The notes below the pieces were generated by a model. The model did no database searches. It had not been told where the DNA came from and saw only the letters and a list, made by a program, of their open reading frames with translations. Source: Bacillota bacterium (GTDB lineage: Bacteria; Bacillota; Clostridia; Peptostreptococcales; Anaerovoracaceae). Taken from it: a stretch of 33,990 bases of DNA. The stretch lies in assembly GCA_029239605.1 (NCBI GenBank), contig JARBUO010000022.1, positions 1 to 33,990 of the forward strand. The letters are read 5' to 3'. The position numbers and the translations under genes were made by a program. Shown piece after piece: positions 32,948 through 33,990 of this stretch. How positions within the stretch are numbered: position 1 is the first letter of the stretch; every line of letters begins with the position of its first letter.

Positions 32948-33862
32948 TTACTTCTCAAGTTCACATGCGATACGCGCTGCAAGGGCGGCATTGTTGTAAA
33001 CCAGCTGAATATTCGAATTCAAGCTGTTTCCTTCTGTGATCTCCTTAATCTTCGCCAGAAGAAACGGTGTGGTTTCTTTCCCATGAATCCCGCGATCCTT
33101 TGCGTCTTCCACCGCTTCATCTATAGCTTCACCAATCAGCGCTGCATCCATGGAATACGCTTCCGGTATTGGATTTGCCACCAGTAAACTTCCTTTCATT
33201 CCCAGATTAGATTTCGTCTGAAAGGCTTTTGCAATCTCCGCGGGGGAATCCATTCTGTAATCCACTTTGAAACCGCTCTTTCGGGTATAAAACGCCGGAA
33301 GTTCCTCTGTCTGATACCCGATGACAGGAACTCCTTTTGTCTCGAGATACTCCAGCGTCAAGCCCAGATCCAAAATGGATTTTGCACCGGCACAGACCAC
33401 TACCATATCCGTATTGGCCAGCTCCTCCAGATCAGCAGAAATATCCATTGTGCTCTCGGCTCCACGATGAACGCCCCCGATGCCTCCGGTAGCAAAGACT
33501 TTAATCCCTGCCAGTGCTGCCCCGATCATCGTTGTCGCCACTGTTGTAGCGCCGTCGCTGTTCTTCGAAAGCAGGATTGCAAGATCCCTTCGGCTTGCTT
33601 TAGGTATGTTATGTCCTGATTTCCCCAGATAGTCAATTTGCTCCGCACTTGCTCCAACCACAATTTTTCCGTTTATCATACAAACCGTTGCCGGAACCGC
33701 TCCCTGATCACGAATAATCTTCTCGACCTGCATTGCCATCTCAACATTCTGCGGATATGGCATACCGTGGGAGATGATTGTGGATTCCAGAGCTACAACC
33801 GGCTGATTGTTCTCCAGCGCTGTCTTGACTTCTTCAGAAATTGTTAAATAATTTGAATTCAT
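32948..33862 (-). CDS. psuG: Pseudouridine-5'-phosphate glycosidase
   Basis: PsuG cleaves the C-glycosidic bond of pseudouridine 5'-phosphate to uracil and ribose 5-phosphate. The 304-aa product has the catalytic residues of the E. coli enzyme with a constant offset of five: Glu 26 in ALESTIISHG, Lys 88 in KASRRDLA, Asp 144 in DISADLEEL, and Lys 161 (the covalent imine Lys) in CAGAKSILDLGL. The signature ATTVATTM...GGIGGVHRGAE is intact. The ATG at 33862 follows GGAGG by 5 nt; a TTG frame start at 33874 overlaps that site. It is the first gene of the salvage operon. No PfkB-type PsuK gene is in the window. Confidence 0.96.
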   Translation of the reverse strand: MNSNYLTISEEVKTALENNQPVVALESTIISHGMPYPQNVEMAMQVEKIIRDQGAVPATVCMINGKIVVGASAEQIDYLGKSGHNIPKASRRDLAILLSKNSDGATTVATTMIGAALAGIKVFATGGIGGVHRGAESTMDISADLEELANTDMVVVCAGAKSILDLGLTLEYLETKGVPVIGYQTEELPAFYTRKSGFKVDYRMDSPAEIAKAFQTKSNLGMKGSLLVANPIPEAYSMDAALIGEAIDEAVEDAKDRGIHGKETTPFLLAKIKEITEGNSLNSNIQLVYNNAALAARIACELEK

Positions 33863-33925
33863 ATGATCCTCCAATCGTAATGATGTATTCTGCTCGATCT
33901 TGTATTCATTACTACCTTTTTATCT

Positions 33926-33954
33926 AAGATAATACTTATCGTGTCGATTGTCAA
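33926..33954 (-). promoter_or_regulatory. Promoter of the psuG salvage operon, with a palindrome at the -10 box
   Basis: Minus strand TTGACA (33949-33954), 17-nt spacer, TATCTT (33926-33931). A palindrome GATAAGTATTATC (33928-33940) overlaps the -10 box, and a second TGACAAT copy lies upstream of the -35. These are plausible contacts for the UTRA-type GntR regulator encoded second in the operon. Confidence 0.6.
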
Positions 33955-33990
33955 GATATATTGTCAGAATATTTTTAAATTATAAGTAAT

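Overview
This window looks like the chromosome of a low-to-moderate GC anaerobic Firmicute of class Clostridia. The evidence is Gram-positive style AGGAGG ribosome binding sites, several TTG starts, YtrA-type GntR/ABC cassettes, BMP-family lipoproteins and a secretin-free Tad-like locus. No rRNA, tRNA, CRISPR array, transposase or phage gene was seen. The identification comes from reading the sequence; no database search was run.

Layout. (1) 1-3586, minus strand: a hexuronate block with glucuronate isomerase uxaC, an overlapping LacI-family regulator, and a TRAP transporter substrate-binding lipoprotein cut by the window edge. A 26-bp perfect palindrome and a nested terminator/promoter lie between the last two. 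(2) 3666-4691, minus: an SppA-type membrane protease. (3) 4861-8413, plus: a YtrA-type GntR/ABC ATPase/permease cassette whose permease carries a large extracytoplasmic domain. (4) 8592-10596, plus: a HI0933/BaiN-type flavoprotein and an Amidase_3 without signal peptide. (5) 10739-12777, plus: a second YtrA/ABC/permease cassette with its own, different operator. (6) 12853-16225, minus: thrS, a DUF2007-like protein and a zinc-ribbon membrane protein with a Leu-Pro repeat. (7) 16573-19159: an SGNH hydrolase, a membrane-anchored permuted NlpC/P60-like protein and a PHP phosphoesterase. (8) 19209-25300, minus: a compact, divergent Tad-like secretion/pilus operon (SAF/CpaB, TadZ/CpaE, TadA/CpaF, TadB, TadC, then two tiny and two medium pilin-like proteins). 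(9) 25618-33862, minus: a nucleoside-salvage operon ordered psuG, GntR(UTRA), AIR-synthase-like protein, eIF2B-family isomerase, BMP-type ABC importer.

The two most interesting regions are (8) and (9). The Tad-like operon has degenerate P-loops in both NTPases, and its four pilin-like products share an MK(Q/V)(I/F)IV start and lack a recognisable prepilin cleavage site. Its promoter is bracketed by two near-identical 19-mers 53 bp apart. The psuG operon lacks the usual PfkB-type pseudouridine kinase; an AIRS/ThiL-like protein and a ribose-1,5-bisphosphate-isomerase-like protein sit where a kinase and sugar-phosphate enzyme would be expected. This suggests a variant C-nucleoside or nucleoside catabolic route.
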